Below, piece after piece: positions 17,984 through 26,970 of a stretch of DNA of 64,000 bases (within the stretch, counting starts at the first letter, position 1; every line of letters begins with the position of its first letter). The position numbers were made by a program, and so were the translations under genes. Origin of the DNA: Polaribacter filamentus (lineage in GTDB: Bacteria > Bacteroidota > Bacteroidia > Flavobacteriales > Flavobacteriaceae); the NCBI RefSeq assembly GCF_002943715.1, contig NZ_MQUA01000013.1, forward strand, positions 1,295,001 to 1,359,000. The letters are read 5' to 3'. The notes under the pieces were generated by a model. It ran no database searches. It was not told the origin of the DNA and saw nothing but the letters and a program-made list of their open reading frames with translations.

Positions 17984-18832
17984 TTACCTGCCGCGTCTTC
18001 CCGCGTTCATCTCACGAAATTCTTTCATTTTACTAGAAATAATTTCTTGATATGCCATCTTATTAACCTCTTTTCCTTTTGATGGAGCTTCAATTGTTAC
18101 TTTACCCGAAGTATTCAAAACTAATTCAGAACAAAGAAAAGTAGTTTTATCATAACTTACCTCTAAAATTAAACCCGGAAGTCCCCAGAATTCTTGTGGT
18201 CCATGATTTACTGGTATTTGTGTAGAATACCAAGCTTCGATTGCGGTATATGGTATTGCATCTTCTAATGAATCATCTTTCTCTTTTTTTTCTCTATTAT
18301 TTAACTTGTCCCAAGAAAAAGAGTACCAAGTTAGTTGTTCTGCAGGTATCATAGCAGTGGCTTTAAAACACACGTAATTTCCTATCATTTTTGTATCGTC
18401 TCCTAACTTCCATTCTATTGGCTGTAATTTATCTTTTACTAAAAAATCTTTACCATAGAACTCTTGGCTCTGAATTTGAGTATCTGTTACTAAATTTTTA
18501 TACTGATCACCAGGAGTAAAATATTTACCCCAAGAATCCGTAGCACCAGAAATAGCATCTATTTTGTCATCCTCTTTAAAAAAAGATTCTTGATTATTAA
18601 AAGTAAGTGTGTAGGTTTTTTCTAACCTATTCTTCATTCTTGCTTCAATTTGCTTTTTTTGAACTTCCGTTAGTTTTGCGCCCCAATTACCTAAATCCAT
18701 TTTAGTTTTAGAAATATAAGTAGCTTTTCCTTGAAAATCTTTACTTAAATTCAGCTTATTTTCAGGTTGATTATTTTTCGGAAATATTAGTGATAAGAAT
18801 AAAAAAGTCAACGTAAAATATACAATTTTCAT
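17984..18832 (-). CDS. GLPGLI family secreted protein
   Basis: A 282-residue exported protein of the Bacteroidota GLPGLI family, named after the motif seen here as EFWGLPGLILEV. It has an N-terminal signal peptide (hydrophobic TLTFLFLSLIF) with no lipobox. Family members are predicted to be exported beta-rich proteins of unknown function, often near TonB-dependent receptors, but no receptor is adjacent here. The C-terminal tail (REMNAGRRGR) is unusually basic. Confidence 0.9.
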   Translation of the reverse strand: MKIVYFTLTFLFLSLIFPKNNQPENKLNLSKDFQGKATYISKTKMDLGNWGAKLTEVQKKQIEARMKNRLEKTYTLTFNNQESFFKEDDKIDAISGATDSWGKYFTPGDQYKNLVTDTQIQSQEFYGKDFLVKDKLQPIEWKLGDDTKMIGNYVCFKATAMIPAEQLTWYSFSWDKLNNREKKEKDDSLEDAIPYTAIEAWYSTQIPVNHGPQEFWGLPGLILEVSYDKTTFLCSELVLNTSGKVTIEAPSKGKEVNKMAYQEIISSKMKEFREMNAGRRGR

Positions 18833-18934
18833 AAGTTTGTTTTTATCTAGTTTAACAAATTTAAGTAAATATTAGACAAAACGCTTGTTTTATAAAAAGA
18901 ATTACTAGTTATTTATTCGTAGCTTTCAGGAGCT

Positions 18935-19159
18935 TTAATTGTACTGCTTCATTTCTTCATCATAAAACTCACCAGCTTTGTTCATTAAATCAGCTAGCTC
19001 AGTGGCAATATCTTCTTCATTTTCTCCAGTTAAATCTTCGAACCATTCTACTTCGTCGTCTTTTAAATTGATTAAAAAACGTGGAAACTCTGTGTGTAAG
19101 ACAAAAATATCTTCAGGAAAGTTGCTGTTATCAGCTAGTAAAAATTTAGGTAAATCCAT
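18935..19159 (-). CDS. Small acidic conserved protein
   Basis: A 74-residue acidic cytosolic protein beginning MDLPKFLLADNS, with FPEDIFVLHTEFPRFLINLK and EVEWFEDL in the middle and a Glu/Asp-rich C-terminus. I recall very similar short proteins throughout flavobacteria, but no function is assigned. It is monocistronic between the GLPGLI gene and the MATE gene on the same strand. The conserved aromatic and acidic pattern suggests a protein-binding role; this is inference only. Confidence 0.7.
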   Translation of the reverse strand: MDLPKFLLADNSNFPEDIFVLHTEFPRFLINLKDDEVEWFEDLTGENEEDIATELADLMNKAGEFYDEEMKQYN

Positions 19160-19265
19160 TTTATTTATTTTTTATTCTTGCCATAAATTCCCGAATTTCA
19201 ACCTTTTATAATTCTAGAATCTCTGGCTTTTTTTATACTACTCTGTTTTCGAAAAAGGTGTTCTT

Positions 19266-20675
19266 TTATTTGTGCAAATTAATGAAATTTGAGCCTTGTT
19301 CAGGTTTATCTTCTATTAACTTTAAAGTTAACGAATTAAATCTAATAAATAATAAAATTGATGCCGTTGTTAATCCTGCTAATAGGCCAAGCCAAATACC
19401 AAAACTACCATACATTTCTTCTTTACCTAGAAAGTAAGAAACAGGAAAACCTACCACCCAATAAGAAATAAAGGTAAGAATTGTAGGTATTTTAACATCT
19501 TGTAAGCCCCGTAAAGCGCCCAAAACAACAACTTGAATACTATCTGAAATTTGAAAAAATGCAGCCGCAATTAGTAATTTTGATGCAATAGAAATTACTT
19601 CCATATTATCGGTATAATTAACCTTATCATTTAAATCAACATAAATAGTTGGCAAGCTTTTATGGAAAATAAAAAATAGTATCGCAAAAAACGTCGCTAA
19701 AATCAATCCTAAAAGAAATATTGAAAATGCAATTCTTCGTAATTCATTAAAATTTTGCAACCCCTTTTGATTACCAACTCTAATCATAGAAGCAACACTT
19801 AAACCCATAGCGACCATAAATGTCATGGAAGATAAATTTAATGCAATCTGATTTGCTGCTTGCGGATTTTTGCCTAATAAACCACTTAACCAAATTGCTG
19901 ATGTAAAAATAGCTACTTCAAAAAACATTTGCATCGCACTTAAAGAACCTAAATTCACAATCTTTTTTATCATTAAAATATCCAAAACAAAGAATTTTAT
20001 ATCTTTTACAATTTGTGCAGAACGCTTTTTGTAACGCAACAAAAACCACAGATAAAAAACCATAACGATTCTAGAAACAAGTGTACCATAAGCTGCACCA
20101 ACAATACCCATTTCGGGAAATCCTAACTTACCAAATATTAAAACGTAATTTAAAAATATGTTTATAACGTTAGCAAGTAAAGCTGCATACATTGGGTATT
20201 TTGTCATAGACATTCCATCACTAAATTGCTTTATAGCTTGGAAAATAACTAAAGGAATTAACGAAAATGCTACCAAATCTAAATACGGAATTGCCAATTC
20301 TACTACCTCTTTTGGCTGTTTCATTAAATACATTAATGGTTTCGAAAAATAAATTCCTAGAAACAATACAATGCCCAAACCAGTGCATAAAAACAATCCA
20401 TTCTTATACGTAGATCTTGCTTGTTTAATATTATCGGATGCGTCTGCTTCTGCAATTAAAGGGGTTATTGCTGTAGAAAACCCTATTCCTATAGACATTG
20501 CAATAAACATAAAACTGTTTCCTAAAGAAACTGCTGCCAATTCTGCAGTTCCTAATTGCCCAACCATAATATTATCAATAAAAACAACAAAAGTATGGCC
20601 CAACATTCCCAACATTACAGGCGCTGCAAGTTTCCAATTGTATTTAAATTCTGATGTATACTGAGTAATATTCAC
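19266..20675 (-). CDS. MATE family multidrug/cation exporter
   Basis: A 469-residue antiporter of the MATE family (NorM branch), which exports organic cations and dyes in exchange for Na+ or H+. Two MatE repeats of six helices each are visible, with the first starting WKLAAPVMLGMLGHTFVVFIDNIMVGQLG and the second around GSLSAMQMFFEVAIFTSAIWLSG. Intact N- and C-termini suggest a functional protein. The substrate is not predictable. Confidence 0.94.
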   Translation of the reverse strand: MNITQYTSEFKYNWKLAAPVMLGMLGHTFVVFIDNIMVGQLGTAELAAVSLGNSFMFIAMSIGIGFSTAITPLIAEADASDNIKQARSTYKNGLFLCTGLGIVLFLGIYFSKPLMYLMKQPKEVVELAIPYLDLVAFSLIPLVIFQAIKQFSDGMSMTKYPMYAALLANVINIFLNYVLIFGKLGFPEMGIVGAAYGTLVSRIVMVFYLWFLLRYKKRSAQIVKDIKFFVLDILMIKKIVNLGSLSAMQMFFEVAIFTSAIWLSGLLGKNPQAANQIALNLSSMTFMVAMGLSVASMIRVGNQKGLQNFNELRRIAFSIFLLGLILATFFAILFFIFHKSLPTIYVDLNDKVNYTDNMEVISIASKLLIAAAFFQISDSIQVVVLGALRGLQDVKIPTILTFISYWVVGFPVSYFLGKEEMYGSFGIWLGLLAGLTTASILLFIRFNSLTLKLIEDKPEQGSNFINLHK

Positions 20676-20814
20676 TTTTATTTTTAATTATGGTTTGCAA
20701 AAATACAAATTTGAATCGCTAAAAAACACCTTAAACAACCTATTTTATAAACGAATTTTGACAATTAAATATATTTAAAAAAGTAAAGACTATTATTTTA
20801 AACTAAAAATAATA

Positions 20815-21429
20815 TTATATGAGAATAAAAACTGCTATCAACACAAAAATAATTATTTGAGTCCATTTTAGATACAAACCAATATTTTTATTTTCTTTAA
20901 TTTTTGCGGATATCACTCCTGCTAAAATAGCAATTCCAGAAAAAATGATAAGTGAAACTAACATAAACAACAATCCTAAAACATAAAACTGAAGTACCGT
21001 AGAAATACTACCAGAAAACAAAAAGCCTGGAAAAAATGCTAAAAAGAAGATAGACACTTTCGGATTTAAAACATTCATAATAAATCCTTGTTTAAACAAC
21101 TGTAAAGTAGTTCTTTTTACCACATTATCTTCTGATAAAATAATTGATGCATCGGATTTATAGACTTTAAAAGCTAAATAAATTAAGTAAAATGAACCAA
21201 ATAATTTAATGGCAAAGAATAAATTTTCTGATTCCTTTATGATTGCTGAAACTCCAAAGGCCAACAAAGTTGTATGAACTAAACATCCTGAAATTAGCCC
21301 AAAAACAGTTGCTAAACCAAACTTTTTACCATTTACAATACTTTGTGTTAAAACAAATATATTATCTGGCCCTGGAGAGATTGCTAAAATAGAAGTTGCG
21401 AATGCAAAAGATAAAAGAGTTTCTATCAT
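20815..21429 (-). CDS. LysE/RhtB family amino acid exporter
   Basis: A 204-residue membrane exporter of the LysE/RhtB family with the N-terminal signature SPGPDNIFVLTQSIVNGKKFG and five to six helices, including NVLNPKVSIFFLAFFPGF. Members export amino acids or homoserine lactones; the substrate here cannot be assigned. The gene is divergent from the carotenoid operon over a 379-base gap. Confidence 0.92.
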   Translation of the reverse strand: MIETLLSFAFATSILAISPGPDNIFVLTQSIVNGKKFGLATVFGLISGCLVHTTLLAFGVSAIIKESENLFFAIKLFGSFYLIYLAFKVYKSDASIILSEDNVVKRTTLQLFKQGFIMNVLNPKVSIFFLAFFPGFLFSGSISTVLQFYVLGLLFMLVSLIIFSGIAILAGVISAKIKENKNIGLYLKWTQIIIFVLIAVFILI

Positions 21430-21566
21430 TACAGTAAAAATACACTTTTTTGTACATCCTATTGAAACAAAATCTATTGTTCCTTTCGTTTTTTCAAAGT
21501 TTTATAATCTTAGTTTTAGTAATTGATCTGTTTTATCATCAAACTTAAAAACAAATACTAAAACAA

Positions 21567-21602
21567 TTTTGTTTGACACAAGTACTAAAAACCTAAACAA
21601 AA
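21567..21602. promoter_or_regulatory. Possible operator dyad upstream of crtZ
   Basis: TTTTGTTT and AAACAAAA form a perfect 8-bp inverted repeat with a 20-base centre containing GACACAAGTACT. It lies just upstream of the predicted crt promoter (-7 box at 21628), where a regulator could bind. No regulator gene is adjacent. Confidence 0.3.
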
Positions 21603-21627
21603 ATAAGTTCTTAACTCTTAAATATAT

Positions 21628-21635
21628 TACCTTTG
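21628..21635 (+). promoter_or_regulatory. -7 box of the carotenoid operon
   Basis: TACCTTTG, a full TAnnTTTG match, about 170 bases before crtZ. The -33 element is not clear. Confidence 0.5.
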
Positions 21636-21808
21636 TAAAGTAGTTTAATAAATTGAAATTCTAGAGAGAGAATAAACTAATATTTACTTAAATAATTCTT
21701 GTTTGCAAATATTATTTTTTCATATTGACTGCTTTCTGAATGGTCATAATAGATAAATGTGCAAAAAAAGAATATTTAATGTTGACAATTTTTTAAAATA
21801 AAATATTA

Positions 21809-22267
21809 ATGGGTTTTTTAATCCTTTTTACTACTTGTTGGGCAATGGAGTTCATGACTTGGTTTACACATAAGCTTGTGATGCATGGCTTTTTATGGAA
21901 TTTACATTCAGATCATCACATGCCAAAAAGAACCCGTTTTTTTGAAAAAAATGATGCTTTCTTCTTGATTTATGCAATTCCGTCTTGGTTGTGTATTATG
22001 TTAGGTTCTATTTTTGCCGAATGGACGATTATGTATATTGGTTTTGGAATTTTAGCATACGGAATTGCTTATTTTTTAGTGCACGAAGTATTTATTCACC
22101 AAAGGTTAAAATGGTTCAGAAATAGTGACAACACTTATTTAAGAGCCATTCGAAGAGCGCATAAAATTCACCACAAACATATTGGAAAAGAAGATGGAGA
22201 ATGTTTTGGAATGTTAATAGTGCCTTGGAAATACCTCAAACAAGAACTTAAAAAGGCTACAGCTTAA
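21809..22267 (+). CDS. crtZ: Beta-carotene hydroxylase CrtZ
   Basis: A di-iron membrane oxygenase of the fatty acid hydroxylase superfamily that hydroxylates the beta-ionone ring at C3, giving zeaxanthin-type end groups. Four His clusters are visible: HKLVMH, HSDHH, HEVFIH and HKIHHKH. It has 152 residues. The stop overlaps the crtI start by one base (TAATG), so translation is coupled. The first 10 residues are the least conserved part; the ATG at 21809 follows an A-rich leader and leaves no upstream frame. Confidence 0.93.
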   Translation: MGFLILFTTCWAMEFMTWFTHKLVMHGFLWNLHSDHHMPKRTRFFEKNDAFFLIYAIPSWLCIMLGSIFAEWTIMYIGFGILAYGIAYFLVHEVFIHQRLKWFRNSDNTYLRAIRRAHKIHHKHIGKEDGECFGMLIVPWKYLKQELKKATA

Positions 22268-23727
22268 TGAAAAAAGTCATTATTATTGGTTCTGGAATTG
22301 CTGGAATTGCATCTGCAATTCGACTGCAAAACAAAGGTTATGTTGTGCAGGTTCTTGAAAAAAACGCCTACCCCGGCGGAAAACTTACACAACTTAAAGG
22401 AAATGGGTTTAGGTTTGATGCAGGCCCTTCTCTTTTTACCATGCCTAATTTAGTTACCGAGCTTTTTGAAATTTCTGGCAAGAATCCTTCTGATTATTTC
22501 AATTTTGATAAACTAGATATATTGTGTAATTACTTTTATGAAGACGGAACACGTATTTCCGCAAATTCAGATATACAAATTTTTGCGGATGAAATTGAAA
22601 AAAAAACTTGTGATTCTGCTGAGAATGTAAAAAAACATCTAGAAAAAAGTCAATTTATTTATAAGGCTACTGAACAACAATTTTTAAACAAATCACTGCA
22701 CAAAATAGAATCGTTTCTCTCTCTCTCCACACTTGCTTCTATTTTTAAACTTCCTTTTCTGAATATTTTTAGTTCAATGAATCAAGTGAATGAAAAAGCA
22801 TTTAAAGATTCTAAAACAATTCGATTATTCAATAGATATGCTACTTACAACGGTTCTAATCCATATAAAGCTCCTGGTATTTTAAATATTATTCCTCATT
22901 TAGAATTTGGATTAGGCGCTTATTTGCCAAAAGGTGGCATGCACGAGATTACAAATAGTTTGGTAAAACTGGCGAAAGAAATCGGAGTAAAATTTTATTT
23001 TAATGAAGAAGTAACGGCTATTGAAACAGACAATAAATTAGCAAAAAGTGTAGTCACAAAGTCAGGAAATTACGAAGGAGATATTATTGTTTGCAATGCA
23101 GATATCCATACTGTATATGATAAATTAATTCCGTCAGCAAAAAAACTAGAAACAGTTGATAAACAAGAACGATCAAGCTCTGCTCTTATTTTTTACTGGG
23201 GAATTGGCAAAGAGTTCCCTGATTTAGATGTCCATAATATTTTGTTTACTGAGGATTATAAAACTGAATTTAACCATCTTTTTGATTCCAAAACTATTTA
23301 CGAAGATCCAACTATTTACATCAATATTACAAGCAAACATATTAAAAAAGATGCTCCAGAAGGAAAAGAAAATTGGTTTGTTATGATTAATGTTCCTTCT
23401 GTTTATGGTCAAGATTGGGACCACATGATTGCAGTTGCAAGAAAAAATATCTTATCTAAAATCTCCAGAGTATTAGGCGAAAACGTTGAAAAACTTATCG
23501 AATTTGAAGAACAATTAACCCCTCAACTTATACAGAATAAAACAAATTCTTTTAAAGGTTCTTTATACGGTACATCAAGTAATACTCGTTTTTCGGCATT
23601 TTTACGGCATAAAAACTTCTCTTCTGAATACAAAAATATTTATTTCTGTGGGGGAAGTGTACATCCTGGTGGGGGAATTCCACTGGCGCTTTCATCAGCA
23701 AAAATCATTGCTAAATTTATAAAATGA
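22267..23727 (+). CDS. crtI: Phytoene desaturase CrtI
   Basis: A FAD-dependent desaturase that converts phytoene to lycopene (or neurosporene) at the membrane. The N-terminal dinucleotide fold IIGSGIAGIASAIRL is followed by YPGGKLTQLKGNGFRFDAGPS-type substrate-site sequence. The C-terminus has the FAD motif GGSVHPGGGIPLALSSA. At 486 residues the length is normal. It overlaps crtZ by one base and the cruF-like gene by four bases (ATGA), so the three are a tight operon. No phytoene synthase (crtB) is in the window. Confidence 0.96.
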   Translation: MKKVIIIGSGIAGIASAIRLQNKGYVVQVLEKNAYPGGKLTQLKGNGFRFDAGPSLFTMPNLVTELFEISGKNPSDYFNFDKLDILCNYFYEDGTRISANSDIQIFADEIEKKTCDSAENVKKHLEKSQFIYKATEQQFLNKSLHKIESFLSLSTLASIFKLPFLNIFSSMNQVNEKAFKDSKTIRLFNRYATYNGSNPYKAPGILNIIPHLEFGLGAYLPKGGMHEITNSLVKLAKEIGVKFYFNEEVTAIETDNKLAKSVVTKSGNYEGDIIVCNADIHTVYDKLIPSAKKLETVDKQERSSSALIFYWGIGKEFPDLDVHNILFTEDYKTEFNHLFDSKTIYEDPTIYINITSKHIKKDAPEGKENWFVMINVPSVYGQDWDHMIAVARKNILSKISRVLGENVEKLIEFEEQLTPQLIQNKTNSFKGSLYGTSSNTRFSAFLRHKNFSSEYKNIYFCGGSVHPGGGIPLALSSAKIIAKFIK

Positions 23728-24362
23728 CAAAAATAATCTCCTTAGAAAATCGATGGATTGGGCTTTTGCTTTTGTTCTATTTTTTCGGGTTACTCGGCAT
23801 TTCTTTCGTGCAATATCGAGATTTATTTTTGCCACTTACCCCCTTTAACTTATTACTTACATTAGTAGTTTTTTATAAAGTAAACGAAGATTATAGCAAC
23901 AAATTTTTAATCCTTTCTTTCCTTATTTTTCTTATCGGATTTTCAGTGGAAGCAATCGGAGTTACTACAGGTGTTTTATTTGGAAGTTATGCTTATGGAG
24001 ATCTTTTTGGAATCAAAATTTTTGAAACCCCCATTATGATTGGTGTTAATTGGTTGTTTTTAGCACTCAGCACATATGGAGTTGTTCAATACTTCACAAA
24101 AAAAGCATTGTGGCTTATTTTAGTACCCCCAGTATTAATGACTTCCCTAGATTTCTTAGTCGAACCGGTTGCCATAAAATTAGATTTTTGGAATTGGGAG
24201 AACGAAATTATTCCCTTACAAAATTACCTGATGTGGTTTATTACGAGCATTTTTATTCATGGCTTAATTTACTTTTTTCGCCCTAAAATAAATGCAAAAG
24301 TTAGCTTCGTAATTATTGTTAGTCAGCTTATCTTTTTTGGAGTTTTAAATTTGGTTCTGTAA
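23724..24362 (+). CDS. CruF-like carotenoid biosynthesis membrane protein
   Basis: A 212-residue membrane protein of the carotenoid biosynthesis family DUF422, which includes the CruF 1',2'-hydratases of gamma-carotene. Six to seven transmembrane helices are visible. FWNWENEIIPLQNYLMW in the C-terminal third, with SFDFLVEPVA-like SLDFLVEPVA before it, is the family core. In marine flavobacteria CruF and CrtZ lead to saproxanthin or myxol. I infer such a product here; a lycopene-cyclase-like role cannot be excluded. It starts 4 bases inside crtI. Confidence 0.8.
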   Translation: MTKIISLENRWIGLLLLFYFFGLLGISFVQYRDLFLPLTPFNLLLTLVVFYKVNEDYSNKFLILSFLIFLIGFSVEAIGVTTGVLFGSYAYGDLFGIKIFETPIMIGVNWLFLALSTYGVVQYFTKKALWLILVPPVLMTSLDFLVEPVAIKLDFWNWENEIIPLQNYLMWFITSIFIHGLIYFFRPKINAKVSFVIIVSQLIFFGVLNLVL

Positions 24363-24464
24363 TGGATTTTACTGAATTTAATTACTGTAAATTTTTACTT
24401 TACCACCAACCAAAATAAATGTGTCTTCAAATTAATTATCATTAGTGTCCGATAAATAATTTTA

Positions 24465-24498
24465 AAAGCAGGATTTCCATAGTTGGATTTCCTGCTTT
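24465..24498. terminator. Subterminal hairpin of the IS
   Basis: AAAGCAGGA (24465-24473) and TCCTGCTTT (24490-24498) form a 9-bp stem that extends inward with a few mismatches (TTTCCA/TGGATT). A T-rich tract follows. Probably it stops read-through transcription from outside into the transposase gene. Confidence 0.65.
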
Positions 24499-24532
24499 AT
24501 TTATATCTTGATTTTTACCACAAAATTGAGAT

Positions 24533-25729
24533 ATGAACAAAAGTACACACTTTAGCGGAACACCAATAATTAAACAGATTTTAAAATATATACCACAAGC
24601 AGATATTACTCGGACAGCCAAAATCTATAACAGTGACCGCTACTACAAAAAGTTTAAAACCTACGACCATTTAGTCACGATGCTTTATGCCACAATGAGT
24701 GGAGTTTCCTCACTTAGAGAGTTGTCGACCGTTTTATTAGCTTGTGAAGGGCGTATCAGCCATTTAAATCTAAAACATTTCCCTAAGCGAAGTACATTGT
24801 CAGATGCTAACAAGAAAAGAACCAGTGAAGTCTTTGGAGCAATTTATTCAAAATTATACAAACGCTACGCTCCATTTTTATCGGACAGCAGTCCATTAAA
24901 ATCTCCTGTAAAGAATTTAAAAATTGTAGATTCTACCACAATCAGCCTATTTAGTGATATTTTAAAAGGAGTTGGTCGTAATCCTATTACAGGTAAGAAA
25001 AAAGGAGGTATAAAGATGCACACAATGATAAATGCTTTGGAAGATGTACCTTGTCTGATACGTTTTAGCAGTGCTGCTACTCACGACCACACTTTTTTAA
25101 AAGAGTTAAATTTAGAGAAAGATTCTTTTGTCGTTTTTGATAAAGCATACAATGATTATCTCCAATATTTAGAGTGGACTTTAAATGATATTTACTTTGT
25201 AACTCGCCAAAAAGACAATGCTGTCTATAAAAGCATTAAAGAATTTGATTTAGCAGACAAAACAAGTGATGCAATACTAAAAGATGAACTTATATTGATA
25301 GAAAAAGACGATAAATCTATTCAAATAAGAAGAGTTGCTTATTGGGATGCTACAAAAGAAAAGGTATATGAGTTTATCACCAATAATGCAGAAATATCTC
25401 CAGACCAAGTAGCAGATATATACAAACACAGATGGCAGATTGAAACGATGTTTAAAAGACTCAAGCAGAACTTTCCCCTTAAATATTTTCTTGGAGATAA
25501 TCAAAATGCAATAGAGATTCAGATATGGTCAGCATTAATCATTCAACTCATCATGCTTGTGATACAAAGAAAAATCAAACGAAAATGGGCATATTCAAAT
25601 ATGGTTTCTGTGATGAGATTTCATCTGATGACCTACATTGATCTGTTTAAATTTCTCGAAAACCCAAACAAACAATGGTGGGAACTCACATCAAAACCTC
25701 CAGATATACAACTGCAACTTTTTAAATAG
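24533..25729 (+). CDS. IS4-family DDE transposase
   Basis: A 398-residue transposase with an N-terminal DUF4372-type domain (MNKSTHFSGTPIIKQILKY, residues 1-75) and a DDE_Tnp_1 catalytic domain. The triad is Asp133 in IVDSTT, Asp203 in FDKAYNDY and Glu304 in the YREK-type signature YKHRWQIETMFKRLK. The frame is intact from ATG to stop, so the element is probably active. It lies within the inverted repeats at 24441 and 25822. Confidence 0.95.
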   Translation: MNKSTHFSGTPIIKQILKYIPQADITRTAKIYNSDRYYKKFKTYDHLVTMLYATMSGVSSLRELSTVLLACEGRISHLNLKHFPKRSTLSDANKKRTSEVFGAIYSKLYKRYAPFLSDSSPLKSPVKNLKIVDSTTISLFSDILKGVGRNPITGKKKGGIKMHTMINALEDVPCLIRFSSAATHDHTFLKELNLEKDSFVVFDKAYNDYLQYLEWTLNDIYFVTRQKDNAVYKSIKEFDLADKTSDAILKDELILIEKDDKSIQIRRVAYWDATKEKVYEFITNNAEISPDQVADIYKHRWQIETMFKRLKQNFPLKYFLGDNQNAIEIQIWSALIIQLIMLVIQRKIKRKWAYSNMVSVMRFHLMTYIDLFKFLENPNKQWWELTSKPPDIQLQLFK

Positions 25730-25888
25730 ACACCTTGCTAACTCAAAAAGAAAAATATAGAACGTGTTTACTGGGCTCAAAAATGGGTTTAATTAAAATT
25801 TGTAGTTTTATCGGACACTAATGATAAATTATATAAAATAGGTTGTTTTAAAAACTTTATATAATCTCACCTATATTTAAATAAAAAA

Positions 25889-26938
25889 CTATGAAGTAGC
25901 TAGAATCTCTTTATTAATCTTTTTAATCAAACCTGGGCCTTCATAAATAAAACCAGTATAAATTTGCACTAAATCAGCACCAGCTTTTATTTTTTCCAAT
26001 GCATCTTTTTCTGAATGAATACCGCCTACTCCAATTATAGGGAAAGATTTGTTAGATTTATCTGCTAAATATTTGATCACTTCTGTACTCTGATTTTTAA
26101 TTGGCTGTCCGCTCAAACCTCCATTACCAATTTCTTCTAAACGTTCTTTAGATGCTTTTAAATTAACTCTATTCGTAGATGTATTTGAAGCTATTACTCC
26201 GTCAATTTTAGTTTCTGCAACTAATTCTATAATTTCATCTAGTTGTTGATGATTTAAATCTGGAGCAATTTTAAGAAGAATGGGCTTCAACTTTGATGCA
26301 TCAGATAAAGAAAGTTCAATATTTAATTTCTGACAAGCGAAAATCAACTCTAATAAATACGCTTTGTCATTTAATTTTGCATGACTTCCTACATTTGGAC
26401 AACTTACATTTAACACAAAATAATCTACGTATGGATGCAAACCTTTAAAGCATTCAAGATAATCTGTAGTATAATTTTCTGGCGATGTTTCCGTATTTTT
26501 ACCAATATTTCCACCAATAATAACGTTGCCTTTATTCTTTTTTAATTGTTGAATGACAACCTCTAAACCTTCATTATTAAACCCCATTCTATTAATAATT
26601 CCTTGATCTTCTTTTAAACGAAATAATCTTTTCTTCGGATTCCCAACTTGACCTTTCGGCGTTACGGTGCCAATTTCTATAAAACCAAAGCCAAAATTTG
26701 CCAATTCATTATACAAAACCGCATTTTTATCAAATCCTGCAGCTAAACCCACCGGATTTTTAAAAGTCAATCCAAATAAAGTACGTTCTAATTTTTTATC
26801 ATTGACTTGATATAAAGTTCTAAAAATATTTGAAACCAAAGGAATTTTACATAAAATTCTAATTAAAGAGAATGTAAAATAATGAACCTTTTCTGGATCA
26901 AAAAGAAATAAAATTGGCCTTATGATTAATTTATACAC
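25889..26938 (-). CDS. pyrD: Dihydroorotate dehydrogenase (quinone), class 2
   Basis: It oxidises dihydroorotate to orotate, the fourth step of pyrimidine synthesis, and passes electrons to menaquinone. An N-terminal amphipathic helical domain (about 1-45) marks the membrane-bound class 2. FMN-binding segments [11 protein letters not shown] and GIIGVGGI-like [16 protein letters not shown] are visible. The active-site loop reads NVSCPN with Cys at residue 180, where E. coli and human class 2 enzymes have Ser; Cys is the class 1 residue. The length of 349 is normal. Its 3' end is 66 bases beyond the IS. Confidence 0.95.
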   Translation of the reverse strand: MYKLIIRPILFLFDPEKVHYFTFSLIRILCKIPLVSNIFRTLYQVNDKKLERTLFGLTFKNPVGLAAGFDKNAVLYNELANFGFGFIEIGTVTPKGQVGNPKKRLFRLKEDQGIINRMGFNNEGLEVVIQQLKKNKGNVIIGGNIGKNTETSPENYTTDYLECFKGLHPYVDYFVLNVSCPNVGSHAKLNDKAYLLELIFACQKLNIELSLSDASKLKPILLKIAPDLNHQQLDEIIELVAETKIDGVIASNTSTNRVNLKASKERLEEIGNGGLSGQPIKNQSTEVIKYLADKSNKSFPIIGVGGIHSEKDALEKIKAGADLVQIYTGFIYEGPGLIKKINKEILATS

Positions 26939-26970
26939 TTATGAGGTTTAATTGTTACATTTAAATACTA

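Larger units (their letters stand above)
21430..21808. other. Regulatory gap upstream of the carotenoid operon
   Basis: A 379-base divergent intergenic region. I see a dyad TTTTGTTT (21567-21574) and AAACAAAA (21595-21602) about 30-60 bases upstream of a -7 box TACCTTTG (21628-21635). The leader between that box and crtZ is about 170 bases long with no obvious structure. Confidence 0.55.
24441..25822 (+). mobile_element. IS4-family insertion sequence
   Basis: A complete insertion sequence of about 1.38 kb bounded by perfect 16-base inverted repeats: ATTAGTGTCCGATAAA at 24441 and its complement TTTATCGGACACTAAT ending at 25822. It carries one transposase gene and a subterminal hairpin (24465-24498). 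Direct target duplications are not evident. Instead the flanks AATTATC and GATAAATT are inverted relatives of each other, so either the true ends reach further or the target was palindromic. It sits 78 bases after the carotenoid operon stop and is not interrupting a recognisable gene. Confidence 0.9.

Noticed and set aside
21809..25822. Composite transposon carrying the carotenoid genes
   Set aside because: Only one IS copy with its own two terminal repeats is present; no second copy flanks crtZ.
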